A program made the translations under genes and the position numbers. From Rhizobium anhuiense (lineage in GTDB: Bacteria; Pseudomonadota; Alphaproteobacteria; Rhizobiales; Rhizobiaceae), in the NCBI RefSeq assembly GCF_003985145.1, contig NZ_ML133521.1, positions 372,001 to 436,000 on the forward strand: DNA of 64,000 bases, read 5' to 3'. Below the pieces are notes generated by a model. The model had not been told where the DNA came from. It saw only the letters and a list, made by a program, of their open reading frames with translations, and searched no databases. Below are positions 18,563 to 26,910 of the stretch, piece after piece; positions within the stretch are counted from its first letter, which is position 1; every line of letters starts with the position of its first letter.

Positions 18563-19282
18563 ATGACGACACTTTCGGACAGCACGCGCGACAAACTCAT
18601 GAAGGTCAGCGTTGCCACCATCAGCACCGCGCTGTTCAAGCGCGGCCTGCGCAACCAGACCATTCAGGATGTGCAGCCGGTCGCCGGCAAAGGCCGGAAC
18701 ATGGTCGGCCCGGCCTATACGCTGCGGTATATTCCGGCGCGCGAAGACCTGAACACGCTCGAGGTTTTCCGCAATCCGGAGCATCCGCAGCGCGCCTGCG
18801 TCGAAAGCTGCCCGGCCGGGGCCGTGCTGGTGATGGACAGCCGCAAAAATCCGCGCGCCGCATCCGCCGGCTCTATTCTGGTGACGCGGCTGATGGTGCG
18901 GGGCGTGGCAGGCGTCGTCACCGATGGCGGGTTTCGCGACAGCCCGGAAATTGCCGGGCTGGGGATCCCCGCCTATCACAACCGGCCGTCTGCGCCGACC
19001 AATCTGACGCTGCATCAGGCGCTCGACATCAATGTGCCGATCGGCTGCGGCGATGTGGCGGTGTGGCCCGGCGATATCATGGTAGGCGACGATGAAGCGG
19101 TGATCGTCATTCCGGCCGAATTGGCCGACGAGATTGCCGATGAGGCGGTGGAAATGACGGCTTACGAGGATTTCGTCACAGAACGGGTGCTGGCCGGTCA
19201 ATCGATCATCGGCCTCTATCCGGCAACACAGCCGGGCAATATCGAGGATTTTGCCGCCTGGCGTGCCAAGCATGGTCGTTAG
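18563..19282 (+). CDS. RraA-family protein, possible 2-keto acid aldolase
   Basis: This 239-residue protein starts at ATG 18563, ten bases after CCAGGAGG. The RraA fold is shown by VSVATISTALFKRGLRN near the start, the metal/pyruvate-site region VTDGGFRDSPEI near residues 115-126, and GCGDVAVWPGDIMVGDDEA near 161-179. Members of this family are divalent-metal class II aldolases of 4-hydroxy-2-oxoacids (HMG/CHA aldolase); the RNase-E-inhibitor role of E. coli RraA is a separate branch. As the last gene after a 2-keto-3-deoxy-acid-forming dehydratase, it is a candidate for the final cleavage to pyruvate plus an aldehyde. That role is inference. Confidence 0.78.
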   Translation: MTTLSDSTRDKLMKVSVATISTALFKRGLRNQTIQDVQPVAGKGRNMVGPAYTLRYIPAREDLNTLEVFRNPEHPQRACVESCPAGAVLVMDSRKNPRAASAGSILVTRLMVRGVAGVVTDGGFRDSPEIAGLGIPAYHNRPSAPTNLTLHQALDINVPIGCGDVAVWPGDIMVGDDEAVIVIPAELADEIADEAVEMTAYEDFVTERVLAGQSIIGLYPATQPGNIEDFAAWRAKHGR

Positions 19283-19364
19283 ACCTGGCGATTTTCAGGG
19301 ATGGGGGTGGTTTTCAATTCGCCCGCGACCCGTCCGTCGATCCCGAAAGCCGGGTCAACGACGG

Positions 19365-19745
19365 CAGGACGCGCAGGCGGCTGACGCCGCCTGCGGGGGG
19401 AATACGTCCCGCGGCCTTGTTCCGGGGAGAGGAACTCGACCGAAGAGGTTGTCACTGAGATCGGCAGGAATCGCCCGTATCGGGTTGCGACCCTCTTGCC
19501 ATTGCAACGCCGCCGATCTTCTCTGCCGCAGTGCGCGCCAAAGCAGCCATCGCTGGCCTTGCCCTCCCTTGGAAAGTTCGGGCTTGAAGGTGATCGTCGT
19601 GTGATCGTTGGATGAATGCGCTTCTGTGTCGGCGGTTTCCGGCTCGTTCAGGTCGTCGACGTGTGTGAAAATGACAGGGATGACGATGAGGCTGAGCAGC
19701 ATCGACATCAGCAGCCCACCGGTCACCGCGATCGCCATAGCCAGG
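19365..19745 (-). pseudogene. Truncated duplicate of RND transporter 3' end
   Basis: On the minus strand, LLSLIVIPVIFTHVDDLNE and then SNDHTTITFKPELSKGGQGQ closely match the last residues of the intact pump (LLSLVVIPVIFTFVDDLNE and SNDHTTITFKPELSKRGQGQ). About ten residues between these blocks are deleted. Similarity continues past the stop into the downstream flank, including the hairpin and the shared ACGTCCCGCGG and GAACTCGACCGAAGAGGTTG. Upstream of residue GGLLMS the match ends. It is non-functional, and is one arm of an imperfect direct repeat with about 20225-20610. Confidence 0.75.
19372..19395 (-). terminator. GC-rich hairpin after the RND remnant
   Basis: CGCAGGCGGC and GCCGCCTGCG form a 10-bp stem around TGAC. 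The same stem with a different loop follows the intact pump gene. No T-run follows on the minus strand, so rho-independent termination is uncertain. Confidence 0.35.
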
Positions 19746-19801
19746 GAGTGCTGGCGTCCAAAAGGGTATTGAACTCGATCTAATCCGGAGCATGTCATCA
19801 A

Positions 19802-20083
19802 TCACCCCGTTCCACCAATTGAAATGTCTTCCGACAGAGCATCACGCTCTTTTCGAGCGTTTTCCATACGGTCTGATTTGCTCCTAAGTCTCAAGAAATG
19901 AGGCGCTGTGCCGTAATGATTTGAAATATAAAACTGAATTACCATAATAAAGAGTGCGCTCAAGAAAGTATAACAATACTCATAACTTGATTTAAACTTG
20001 AGAATGCATCGCGAAGCCTCGGCAAGTATGACTTTCCGCTCCGCGAAGCGGCAACGCAGAATATTTCGATGTGCCTTGGACAC
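19802..20083 (-). CDS. Doubtful small protein behind a CpxR-like box
   Basis: This 93-codon frame starts at GTG 20083, with GGAG several bases upstream. The CpxR-like box at 20132-20168 lies at the same distance as in front of the outer-membrane factor and the lipoprotein. It encodes one hydrophobic stretch (FLSALFIMVIQFYI) flanked by Arg/Lys-rich segments; no family was recognised. The region is AT-rich, unlike the surrounding genes. It may be a real small membrane protein or simply leftover DNA between a promoter and the truncated RND duplicate. Confidence 0.25.
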   Translation of the reverse strand: MSKAHRNILRCRFAERKVILAEASRCILKFKSSYEYCYTFLSALFIMVIQFYISNHYGTAPHFLRLRSKSDRMENARKERDALSEDISIGGTG

Positions 20084-20131
20084 ACGACACTCCGGATTGA
20101 GCTGAGGTCGAACTCTAATAGCTGTTCGGAT

Positions 20132-20168
20132 GTTAAGCGCGGTTAAGGAAGTGTAAAGTTTGGTAAAG
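20132..20168 (+). promoter_or_regulatory. CpxR-like tandem box A
   Basis: Four half-sites GTTAAG, GTTAAG, GTAAAG, GTAAAG begin at 20132, 20142, 20153 and 20163 (spacing 10, 11, 10). The last two read GTAAA-N5-GTAAA, the consensus known for CpxR. The box is 48 bases upstream of a leftward GTG and probably was the promoter element of the decayed copy. Confidence 0.6.
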
Positions 20169-20232
20169 ATTCAAACGAGGGCAGTTGCCACCAACGCGAT
20201 GCATGCCTGGACTTTCCACACGGTGCAGGACG

Positions 20233-20257
20233 CGCAGGCGGCACGATGCCGCCTGCG
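20233..20257 (-). terminator. GC-rich hairpin downstream of RND gene
   Basis: CGCAGGCGGC and GCCGCCTGCG form a 10-bp stem around ACGAT, about 120 bases past the pump stop. The stem is conserved in the duplicate at 19372-19395 while the loop differs, which suggests a structural role such as transcript end protection or termination. Confidence 0.4.
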
Positions 20258-20378
20258 GGGGCATTACGTCCCGCGGTCTCGTTCCGGGGGAGAGGAACTC
20301 GACCGAAGAGGTTGACGATCGCCAGGCGTCGCCCTTATCGGGCGCGGGACCTTCTGGCCAATAACCCGGCGAGAGCAG

Positions 20379-23300
20379 TCATCTCTGACCTTGCCCCCGC
20401 TTCGAAAGCTCAGGCTTGAAGGTGATCGTCGTGTGATCGTTGGATGGATGCGGTTCGGCCTCGGCGGTTTCCGGGCCGGTCCGGTGAACGAGGCGCCTGA
20501 GCGCCTCGTTCAAGTCGTCGACGAAGGTGAAGATGACAGGGATGACGACGAGGCTGAGCAGCGTCGACATCATCACCCCGCCGATCACCACGATCGCCAT
20601 CGGCTGCCGGAAGCTGGAATCGCCGCCTGTCAGGCTGAGGGCCACCGGCAGCATACCGGATGCCATGGCAATGGTGGTCATGATGATCGGTCGCGCGCGT
20701 TTGTGGCATGCATCCACAAGAGCATCGAACCGGGGCATGCCCTGGCGGCGCGACATGATCGCGTATTCGATCAGAAGGATCGAATTCTTCGTCACCACGC
20801 CCATGAGCATGAGCAGCCCGATGACGGCCGCCATCGAGAAGCTGGTTCCGGTCACCACCAGCGGCACCAGCGCGCCGCCGAGCGAGAGCGGCAGAGCCAT
20901 CAGAAGCGTGAGGGGCTGCAGGAAGTCGTGGAAGAGCAGAACGAGGATCGCGTAGATGCAGAAAACCCCGATTGCCATCGCCAGACCAAAGCTCTGGAAC
21001 AGCTCCGAACTGCGCTGGAGTTCTCCCTGTTCGACAAGGGTGACGCCCGATGGCAGATGCTGAAGCGCCGGCAGCGCCTGCGCCTCGCGGTTGACGTCGC
21101 CCAGGATGCGGCCGTTGAGCTCGACTGAAAGAGTGACATTGCGCATACGATCGATGCGGTCAATTTCCGACGGGCTGCCGCCGATCCGGATATCGGCAAT
21201 CGACCCGAGATCGACATTGCCGTTCGTCCCAGACACCCGCATGTTCTTGATGTCGTCGAGTTTGGTGCGCGTCTCGGGGCTGAAGCGGACGACGATGGGA
21301 ACCTGGCGCTGCGGCAGGTTGAGCTTTGGCAAATCGGCGGAATATTCTCCATCCGTCGCCACGCGCACGGCCTCGGCGATGGCGCTCGACGTCACCCCGA
21401 GCGCTGCTGCGCGGGCGAAATCGGGCGTGATCTGGATCTCCGGCGCCTGCCTGGCCGCGGTCGATGTCACCGCGCCGATGCCCTGAAGCGTGCGCAGCTG
21501 TTCTTCAAGCGCCGTGCCGGCGCTGTCGAGCGCGTTGGCGTCGTCACTGGCAAGGGTGATCTCGAGCTTCGTGCCGTTGCCGCCGCCGCCAACGGCGATC
21601 CGCACACCGGGAAGGACCGAGAGAGCCTGCCGGATGTCGTTTTCGATTTCCGACTGTTTGCGGTCGCGCTCGCCGATGGGTGGGAGCACGGCGACGATGG
21701 TCGCGGATCCGACGCTGCTCGAGGTGCTGGAATCTGGGCCGCCGCCCGAGGATGCGGAACCGACCGCGGAAAAGACATGCGTCACGTCCTGGAGCTTGCC
21801 GACGATATCGGCGGCCTGCCTTGTCGTGGCGTCTGTCTGCTCGATGGTGGCGCCCGGCTGCATGGTGAGCGTGATCTGGGCCCGCGCGTCGTCGGAAGCG
21901 GGCAGGAAGCCGGATTTCAGGAGCGGGATCGTGGCCAGCGAAAGCGCGACGACGACGGCGGTCACGGCCACCGTGGTCTTCCTGTGGTTCATGGCGGCTT
22001 TCACGATTGCCATATAGGCGCGCATGATGCGGCCGTCCTTTTCCTCTTTCGGATGGGCCTTCATGAAATAGGCGGCCATCATCGGCGTCAGCAGGCGTGC
22101 GACAACGAGCGAAACGAGGACGGCAACGGCGGCGGTGATACCGAACTGGCGGAAGATGAGCCCCGGTATGCCGCTCATGAAGGCCGTCGGCAGGAAGACG
22201 GCGACCAGGGTGAAGGTGGTGGCGATGACGGCGAGCCCGATCTCGTCGGCCGCCTCCAGAGCGGCGTCGATCGGCCGCTTGCCCATCTGCAAATGGCGGG
22301 CGATGTTCTCGACTTCGACGATGGCGTCGTCGACGAGGATGCCGACGACGAGCGACAGCGCAAGCAGGGTGACGATATTAAGGCTGAATCCGGCCAGGTA
22401 CATGACGAGGAAGGTCGGTATGACGGACAATGGCAGCGCCACGGCCGACAGGATCGTCGCACGCCAGTCCCGAAGGAAGAGCCAGACGACGACGATCGCC
22501 AGGATCGCGCCTTCGTACAGCATGTGCATCGAACCGTCGTAATTGTCGAGGATCGGCCCGATCGTGCTGTAGGCCTCCTCGATCTGCACGTTGGAATGCT
22601 TGGCCGCAAACTCCTTCATTGCCTTGTCGACGTCCGCGGCGACACCACTGTCCGAAAAGCCGTTCGAGCGCTTGATCTCGACCGCCACCACCGGTTTGCC
22701 GTCGAGATAGGCCATCGAAGATCGCTCCGCGAAGCTGTCGGTGACGGATGCGACGTCGTCGAGGCGAACCTGCTGCCCGTTGGCCAGGGGAATTCGCAGT
22801 TCCTTCAGCGCGTCGACCGAGGCAACGGCGCCGAGCGTGCGCAAGGTCTGACGGGTGCCGCCAATCTCTCCGAGGCCACCTGAGGTATCGGCCTGAACCG
22901 ATTTCAACTGCGCCGACACAGTGGTCGCCGTGACGCCGAATGCGGCCATCGTCGTCGGATCGAGGTCGACGTGAACCTCGCGATCGACACCACCGATACG
23001 ATTGACCTGTCCAACGCCCGGCACCGAGAGCAGCGCCTTGGTCAGATCGTTGTCGATGAACCAGGAGAGCTCGGTTTCGTTGAGGACGGAAGACCGGACA
23101 GCATAGGTGACCAGCGCCGAATTCTGCACGGTGACTTTGCTGACGCTTGGCGTCTGCATCTGCGCCGGCAGATCGGACTTTGCGCTGTCTACGGCATTGC
23201 GGACTTCGTTCAAGGCGGTCTCGCTGTCCTTCTCCAGTTTGAAGGAGACGCTGATCGACACCGAGCCGTCGGTAATCGTTGTCGTGATGTGGTCGAGATA

Positions 23301-23525
23301 GCTCAGCGAGGCAAGATTGTCCTCGATCGTGCGGGCGACCTCGGTTTCCAGCTGCGAAGGTGCGGCGCCGTCGAGCGTCGCAGTCACTTTGATGGTCGGA
23401 AGATCCATATCAGGGAAGTTCTGCACCGCCAGATGCTTGAAGGCCAGCAGGCCGCCGACGGCAAGCATCGCAAAGAGCAGGATCGCCGGTACGGGATTGC
23501 GGATTGAAAATGCGGAAAAGTTCAT
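20379..23525 (-). CDS. RND efflux pump inner-membrane transporter (AcrB/HAE1 type)
   Basis: This 1048-residue proton-driven exporter has the size expected for RND pumps. The N-terminal span is FSIRNPVPAILLFAMLAVGG. Two large periplasmic domains follow membrane spans 1 and 7, and the fourth span carries the proton-relay Asp pair in LSLVVGILVDDAIVEVENI near residues 396-414. The second half repeats the layout (LLMLMGVVTKNSILLIEYA). The start overlaps the stop of the adaptor gene, so the two are translationally coupled. A two-component system is divergent and an outer-membrane factor lies beyond it. Substrates are not predictable; a hydrophobic drug, envelope stressor or plant compound is likely. 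Confidence 0.93.
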   Translation of the reverse strand: MNFSAFSIRNPVPAILLFAMLAVGGLLAFKHLAVQNFPDMDLPTIKVTATLDGAAPSQLETEVARTIEDNLASLSYLDHITTTITDGSVSISVSFKLEKDSETALNEVRNAVDSAKSDLPAQMQTPSVSKVTVQNSALVTYAVRSSVLNETELSWFIDNDLTKALLSVPGVGQVNRIGGVDREVHVDLDPTTMAAFGVTATTVSAQLKSVQADTSGGLGEIGGTRQTLRTLGAVASVDALKELRIPLANGQQVRLDDVASVTDSFAERSSMAYLDGKPVVAVEIKRSNGFSDSGVAADVDKAMKEFAAKHSNVQIEEAYSTIGPILDNYDGSMHMLYEGAILAIVVVWLFLRDWRATILSAVALPLSVIPTFLVMYLAGFSLNIVTLLALSLVVGILVDDAIVEVENIARHLQMGKRPIDAALEAADEIGLAVIATTFTLVAVFLPTAFMSGIPGLIFRQFGITAAVAVLVSLVVARLLTPMMAAYFMKAHPKEEKDGRIMRAYMAIVKAAMNHRKTTVAVTAVVVALSLATIPLLKSGFLPASDDARAQITLTMQPGATIEQTDATTRQAADIVGKLQDVTHVFSAVGSASSGGGPDSSTSSSVGSATIVAVLPPIGERDRKQSEIENDIRQALSVLPGVRIAVGGGGNGTKLEITLASDDANALDSAGTALEEQLRTLQGIGAVTSTAARQAPEIQITPDFARAAALGVTSSAIAEAVRVATDGEYSADLPKLNLPQRQVPIVVRFSPETRTKLDDIKNMRVSGTNGNVDLGSIADIRIGGSPSEIDRIDRMRNVTLSVELNGRILGDVNREAQALPALQHLPSGVTLVEQGELQRSSELFQSFGLAMAIGVFCIYAILVLLFHDFLQPLTLLMALPLSLGGALVPLVVTGTSFSMAAVIGLLMLMGVVTKNSILLIEYAIMSRRQGMPRFDALVDACHKRARPIIMTTIAMASGMLPVALSLTGGDSSFRQPMAIVVIGGVMMSTLLSLVVIPVIFTFVDDLNEALRRLVHRTGPETAEAEPHPSNDHTTITFKPELSKRGQGQR

Positions 23526-24598
23526 CAGCCTTCTCCCGCGACTTTCACGAGATCGTTGTCCGACAGAAACGCTCCGCCCGACGTCACCACTCTCGCCGAT
23601 TTATCAATGCCCGAGATGATCTCGACTTCGCCGTCATTGCGGCGCCCGGTCTCGACCCGCACCCGTTTTACCCGCTTGTCCTCGCCGACCGCAAAGACGT
23701 AGTTGATCCCGTCACGGAAAACGATCGCGGTCTCGGGAACCGTCAGCGCTGGCGTGGTCCTGAGTTCGACGGTGCCGGTGACATAAAGACCGGTGCGCGG
23801 CTGAACGTCCTGGGGAAGGGTGACATAGACGATCGCCCGGCTCGTATTGGTGTCGATCGAAGGTCCGACGAGCCTCACCTTGCCCTGAATGCGGCGTCCG
23901 TCCGGCCCGTCGATGTCGACGCGCAATCCTTCCGAAATGCGCGAGAGGTAGCGGGCGGAAACCTCGGCCTGCCATTCGACCCGCTGCTGGCGGACCATGC
24001 GAAACAATTCGCTGCCGGAGGAAACGACGGCGCCGAGCTCGGCCGAGCGCGAGGTTATCAGACCGTCATCGACGGCCGTGACGGTTGTCTGGTCGAGCTT
24101 GATCTTCTGGCTGTCGAGCGCTGCCTCTTCGGATTGGAGACTTGCCGCCGCGGTCTGTTCGTCGGCAAGATATTCGACGATCTTCTCGTCCGCGAGGGCG
24201 CCGGAGGGTTGAAGCTGGCGAGCGCGATCGGCATTGGCCTTTGCCTTTGTGAGGTTTGCCTTCGCGGTCACGACGGCCGCCTCCTGCTTGCGAAGATCGG
24301 CCTGCACACTGTCCTGCGACATCAGGACGAGGGTCTGCCCCTTCTTAACCACGGAGCCGACATCGGCCAGGATTTCGGTGATGCGAAGTCCGCTCGTCTC
24401 GGAGGCGATGATGGCTTCCTGCCAGGGTTTTAGCCAGCCGCTTGCCGGAACGGTTTCCGGCCAGTCCCGCTCAGCCGGCGCCGCCAGCGAGACGGTCAGG
24501 GCGGCGGCGGCGGCTTGATCCGCCACGGCACTGCGCAGCGGCAGCAGAAGCGCTACCGCAATAAGAGCGGTGGCGAATATTCCAGATGGTTTTCTCAA
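23525..24598 (-). CDS. RND efflux periplasmic adaptor (HlyD/MFP family)
   Basis: This membrane-fusion protein links the pump to the outer-membrane channel. I chose TTG 24598 because CTCCTT (AAGGAG on the coding strand) at 24606-24611 is seven bases away and the product then begins with a clean signal peptide (MRKPSGIFATALIAVALLLP). Starts at ATG 24625 or further upstream would add an unlikely N-terminal tail. The lipoyl-like half-motif ITEILADVGSVVKKGQTLV, a coiled-coil hairpin and the return segment TAVDDGLITSRSAELGAVV are in the expected order. Its last base overlaps the pump start. Confidence 0.88.
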   Translation of the reverse strand: MRKPSGIFATALIAVALLLPLRSAVADQAAAAALTVSLAAPAERDWPETVPASGWLKPWQEAIIASETSGLRITEILADVGSVVKKGQTLVLMSQDSVQADLRKQEAAVVTAKANLTKAKANADRARQLQPSGALADEKIVEYLADEQTAAASLQSEEAALDSQKIKLDQTTVTAVDDGLITSRSAELGAVVSSGSELFRMVRQQRVEWQAEVSARYLSRISEGLRVDIDGPDGRRIQGKVRLVGPSIDTNTSRAIVYVTLPQDVQPRTGLYVTGTVELRTTPALTVPETAIVFRDGINYVFAVGEDKRVKRVRVETGRRNDGEVEIISGIDKSARVVTSGGAFLSDNDLVKVAGEG

Positions 24599-24732
24599 CG
24601 ATGCACTCCTTGTGGTCAAAGGCATCGCTGCCCTTTCCCGATCCGCGCCAACTTGGCGGATGATTGCCACTCATGCGCGCAACCGGCCTCGCCGCGCGTC
24701 CATGTCATGGCAGGATAAGTAACGGGGCGAAC

Positions 24733-24769
24733 GTTAAGTGCGGTCAAGTTAGTGTTAAGATAGGTAAAA
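24733..24769 (+). promoter_or_regulatory. CpxR-like tandem box B
   Basis: Half-sites GTTAAG, GTCAAG, GTTAAG and GTAAAA begin at 24733, 24743, 24754 and 24764, with 10-11-10 spacing. The box lies in the divergent region, 134 bases from the adaptor start and 61 bases before the response-regulator start, and could control both. It is the least perfect of the four copies. Confidence 0.6.
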
Positions 24770-24830
24770 CTCGCTCACGCGACGGTGTTTGTGCTGTATG
24801 GCTTCATCGAATTAATGACGGACGAAGTGA

Positions 24831-25517
24831 ATGAACAAGGTTCTCCTCATCGACGACGATGCCGAGCTGACGACGCTTCTGCAGGAATATCTCGTTGAAG
24901 AGGGATATGACGTCGTAACGGATACGGACGGTCGCGCTGCCATTGCCGCTGCTGCCGGCAATACGGTCGATATCATCGTGCTCGACATCATGATGCCTCG
25001 GATGAACGGGATCGAGGTTCTGCAGAGGATCAGGAAGCTCAGCCAGGTTCCGGTGCTGATGCTGACCGCAAGGGGCGATGACGTGGACAGGATATCGGGC
25101 CTCAATCTCGGTGCCGACGACTATGTGCCGAAGCCATGCTCGCCGGGCGAACTGGCGGCGAGGCTGCGCGCCATCCTGCGCCGGGCGGGGCAGCCGGCAG
25201 CCGGCGCGTCGACCGACACGATCAGGGCGGGGCAGCTCGTGCTCCATCCGGGCAGCAGGATCGCCGAATGGCGCGGAGAAAGCCTGGAGCTGACCGGCAC
25301 CGAGTTCAGCCTGCTCGAAGTGCTTGCCCGCAGCGCCGGCCAGCTCGTGTCGAAGCAGGACATTTCGAAACGGGCCTTCGGCAAGCCGCTGACCCCGTTC
25401 GATCGCCGTATCGACGTCCATATCAGCAGCGTGCGCCAGAAGCTCGGACTGAGGGAGGACGGGCAATCCTGGATCCAGTCCGTTCGCGGCCAGGGCTATC
25501 AACTTCTCGTGGACTGA
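24831..25517 (+). CDS. CpxR-like OmpR-family response regulator
   Basis: This 228-residue protein has a receiver domain and a winged-helix DNA-binding domain. The phosphoacceptor is Asp52 (IIVLDIMMPRMNG), with acidic residues at 8-10 (IDDDAEL), Thr in LMLTARG and Lys in VPKPCSP. The start MNKVLLIDDDAELTTLL and the stretch LTARGDDVDRISGLNLGADD resemble E. coli CpxR closely. The C-terminal domain ends with RGQGYQL. The cognate kinase starts two bases downstream. The nearby tandem GTAAA-type boxes match CpxR's known binding consensus, so this protein is the probable activator of the efflux genes on both sides. Confidence 0.9.
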   Translation: MNKVLLIDDDAELTTLLQEYLVEEGYDVVTDTDGRAAIAAAAGNTVDIIVLDIMMPRMNGIEVLQRIRKLSQVPVLMLTARGDDVDRISGLNLGADDYVPKPCSPGELAARLRAILRRAGQPAAGASTDTIRAGQLVLHPGSRIAEWRGESLELTGTEFSLLEVLARSAGQLVSKQDISKRAFGKPLTPFDRRIDVHISSVRQKLGLREDGQSWIQSVRGQGYQLLVD

Positions 25518-25519
25518 CC

Positions 25520-26833
25520 ATGCCTAGGCTTTTCTGGAAATTCTTCGCGACGATCTGGTTGACGCTTGCAACGACGCTCACTGTTATAATCGTGATCGTC
25601 AACCTCTTTCAGATCCCGCCGCCTGGCCGCGATCGGGAATACCAGGAGCGAGCGATCATTCTGAAGCTGACTGCGAACGTCCTCGCAAGGGATGGGGAGG
25701 ACGCCGCAGAGCGCTTCATCCGCTCAAGTGAAGATACGGTGCCGCTGGGCCTGACTCTTTCGAAAACCATGGGGTCGCCTGCGTGCGGAGACGAAGGTAG
25801 GGCAGAGACGAAGTCCATTCTGAAGGACGGAATTTGCTACCGGATCTCCGTGGCGCCGGAAGCGAACTTCCTTCTCAACGTGGTGGATAACCTGGCGCTG
25901 CTGGTGCCTTGGCTTTCGATTTTCGTTTCGAGTACGGTCGCTGCCGCAGCACTCGCCCGCTATCTCATTCGACCCGTCGTGCATTTGCGCGACGGCCTGA
26001 GCGCGCTCGCCCATGGCCGCTTCGACTTCCGTATCGGCGACCAGATGGCCGGCCGAAAGGATGAAGTCACTGCGCTGGCGCATGACTTCGATTCCACCGC
26101 CGCGCGGCTTCAGGAGCTTCAGGATGCGCAGCAGCGGCTGTTCCATGATGTCTCCCATGAATTGCGTTCGCCCCTGTCCCGCCTGCAGGCTGCCGTCGGC
26201 GTTCTTCGGCAGAGCCCGGCCAAACTCGGCGCCATGCTGGACCGAATGGACCGGGAGGTTGAACGGCTCGACGCGCTGGTCGGCGAAGTTCTGACCCTTG
26301 CCAGGCTCACCGCCGGCTCCGGCCTGCCGCTGAAGACCCAGGCCCTGGATGTCATCGAACTGCTGAATGAAATCCTTGGCGACGCCGCATTCGAAGCCCA
26401 GGCACGAGATGTGTCGATCACGACAAGCGTCGACGGCAGCTTCCGCGCCGAGGTCGAAGGCGAGCTGCTCTACCGGGCACTCGAAAACGTCGTGCGCAAC
26501 GCCGTCAAATACACGGCCGAACATTCGCACATATCCGTGTCTTGCGAGGCGGCGGCCGAGCGCCTCAAAATCTGCGTCACCGATCGGGGGCCAGGCGTGA
26601 GGCGCGACGAACTCGAACGCATCTTCCAGCCGTTCTCACGCGGGAAAGAGGCGGTGCCAAGAGGCGGATACGGCCTGGGTCTTGCCATCACCCGGCAGGC
26701 CATCGAGCGCCATGGCGGGCGTGCGCATGCGTCGTTGCCTGACGCCGGAGGCCTGGCGATCACGCTGGAACTTCCGAGACGGCCGACGCCCTATGGTTCG
26801 GTTGATGATCAAGCATCCCGGGATTTTACCTAA
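25520..26833 (+). CDS. CpxA-like sensor histidine kinase
   Basis: This 437-residue membrane kinase phosphorylates the upstream regulator. A first membrane helix (residues about 8-30) and a second (about 128-150) bracket a periplasmic sensor of roughly 100 residues containing two Cys (SPACGDEG and KDGICYR). A HAMP domain follows (LIRPVVHLRDGLSALAHGRF), then the phosphoacceptor His in FHDVSHELRSPLSRL. ATPase boxes are ENVVRNAVKYTAEH (N), DRGPGVRRDEL (G1) and GGYGLGLAI (G2). ATG 25520 is two bases after the regulator stop. The 3' end overlaps CpxR-like box C, so the downstream gene has its own promoter. Confidence 0.9.
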   Translation: MPRLFWKFFATIWLTLATTLTVIIVIVNLFQIPPPGRDREYQERAIILKLTANVLARDGEDAAERFIRSSEDTVPLGLTLSKTMGSPACGDEGRAETKSILKDGICYRISVAPEANFLLNVVDNLALLVPWLSIFVSSTVAAAALARYLIRPVVHLRDGLSALAHGRFDFRIGDQMAGRKDEVTALAHDFDSTAARLQELQDAQQRLFHDVSHELRSPLSRLQAAVGVLRQSPAKLGAMLDRMDREVERLDALVGEVLTLARLTAGSGLPLKTQALDVIELLNEILGDAAFEAQARDVSITTSVDGSFRAEVEGELLYRALENVVRNAVKYTAEHSHISVSCEAAAERLKICVTDRGPGVRRDELERIFQPFSRGKEAVPRGGYGLGLAITRQAIERHGGRAHASLPDAGGLAITLELPRRPTPYGSVDDQASRDFT

Positions 26834-26860
26834 CTTTACAGTTTCTTTACCGCCATTAAC
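26824..26860 (-). promoter_or_regulatory. CpxR-like tandem box C
   Basis: On the minus strand the four half-sites are GTTAAT, GTAAAG, GTAAAG and GTAAAA (forward positions 26855, 26845, 26834 and 26824), spacing 10-11-10. The last pair is GTAAA-GTTAG-GTAAA. The box overlaps the last codons of the kinase and ends 50 bases before the outer-membrane-factor start, a class II activator position. Confidence 0.65.
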
Positions 26861-26910
26861 GCTGGCCTCGCTAAGCCTGGATCTCCGATCCCGGTTCAGA
26901 AAGCTTGCCA

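Larger units (their letters stand above)
19283..20378. other. Gene-poor stretch with decayed RND duplicate
   Basis: Between the RraA-like gene and the RND pump gene I see no convincing full-length gene. It holds a truncated copy of the 3' end of the neighbouring RND gene with its downstream flank (about 19365-19745), an AT-rich stretch with a doubtful 93-codon frame (19802-20083), a CpxR-like box (20132-20168) and two copies of the same GC-rich hairpin (19372-19395 and 20233-20257). Confidence 0.6.
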
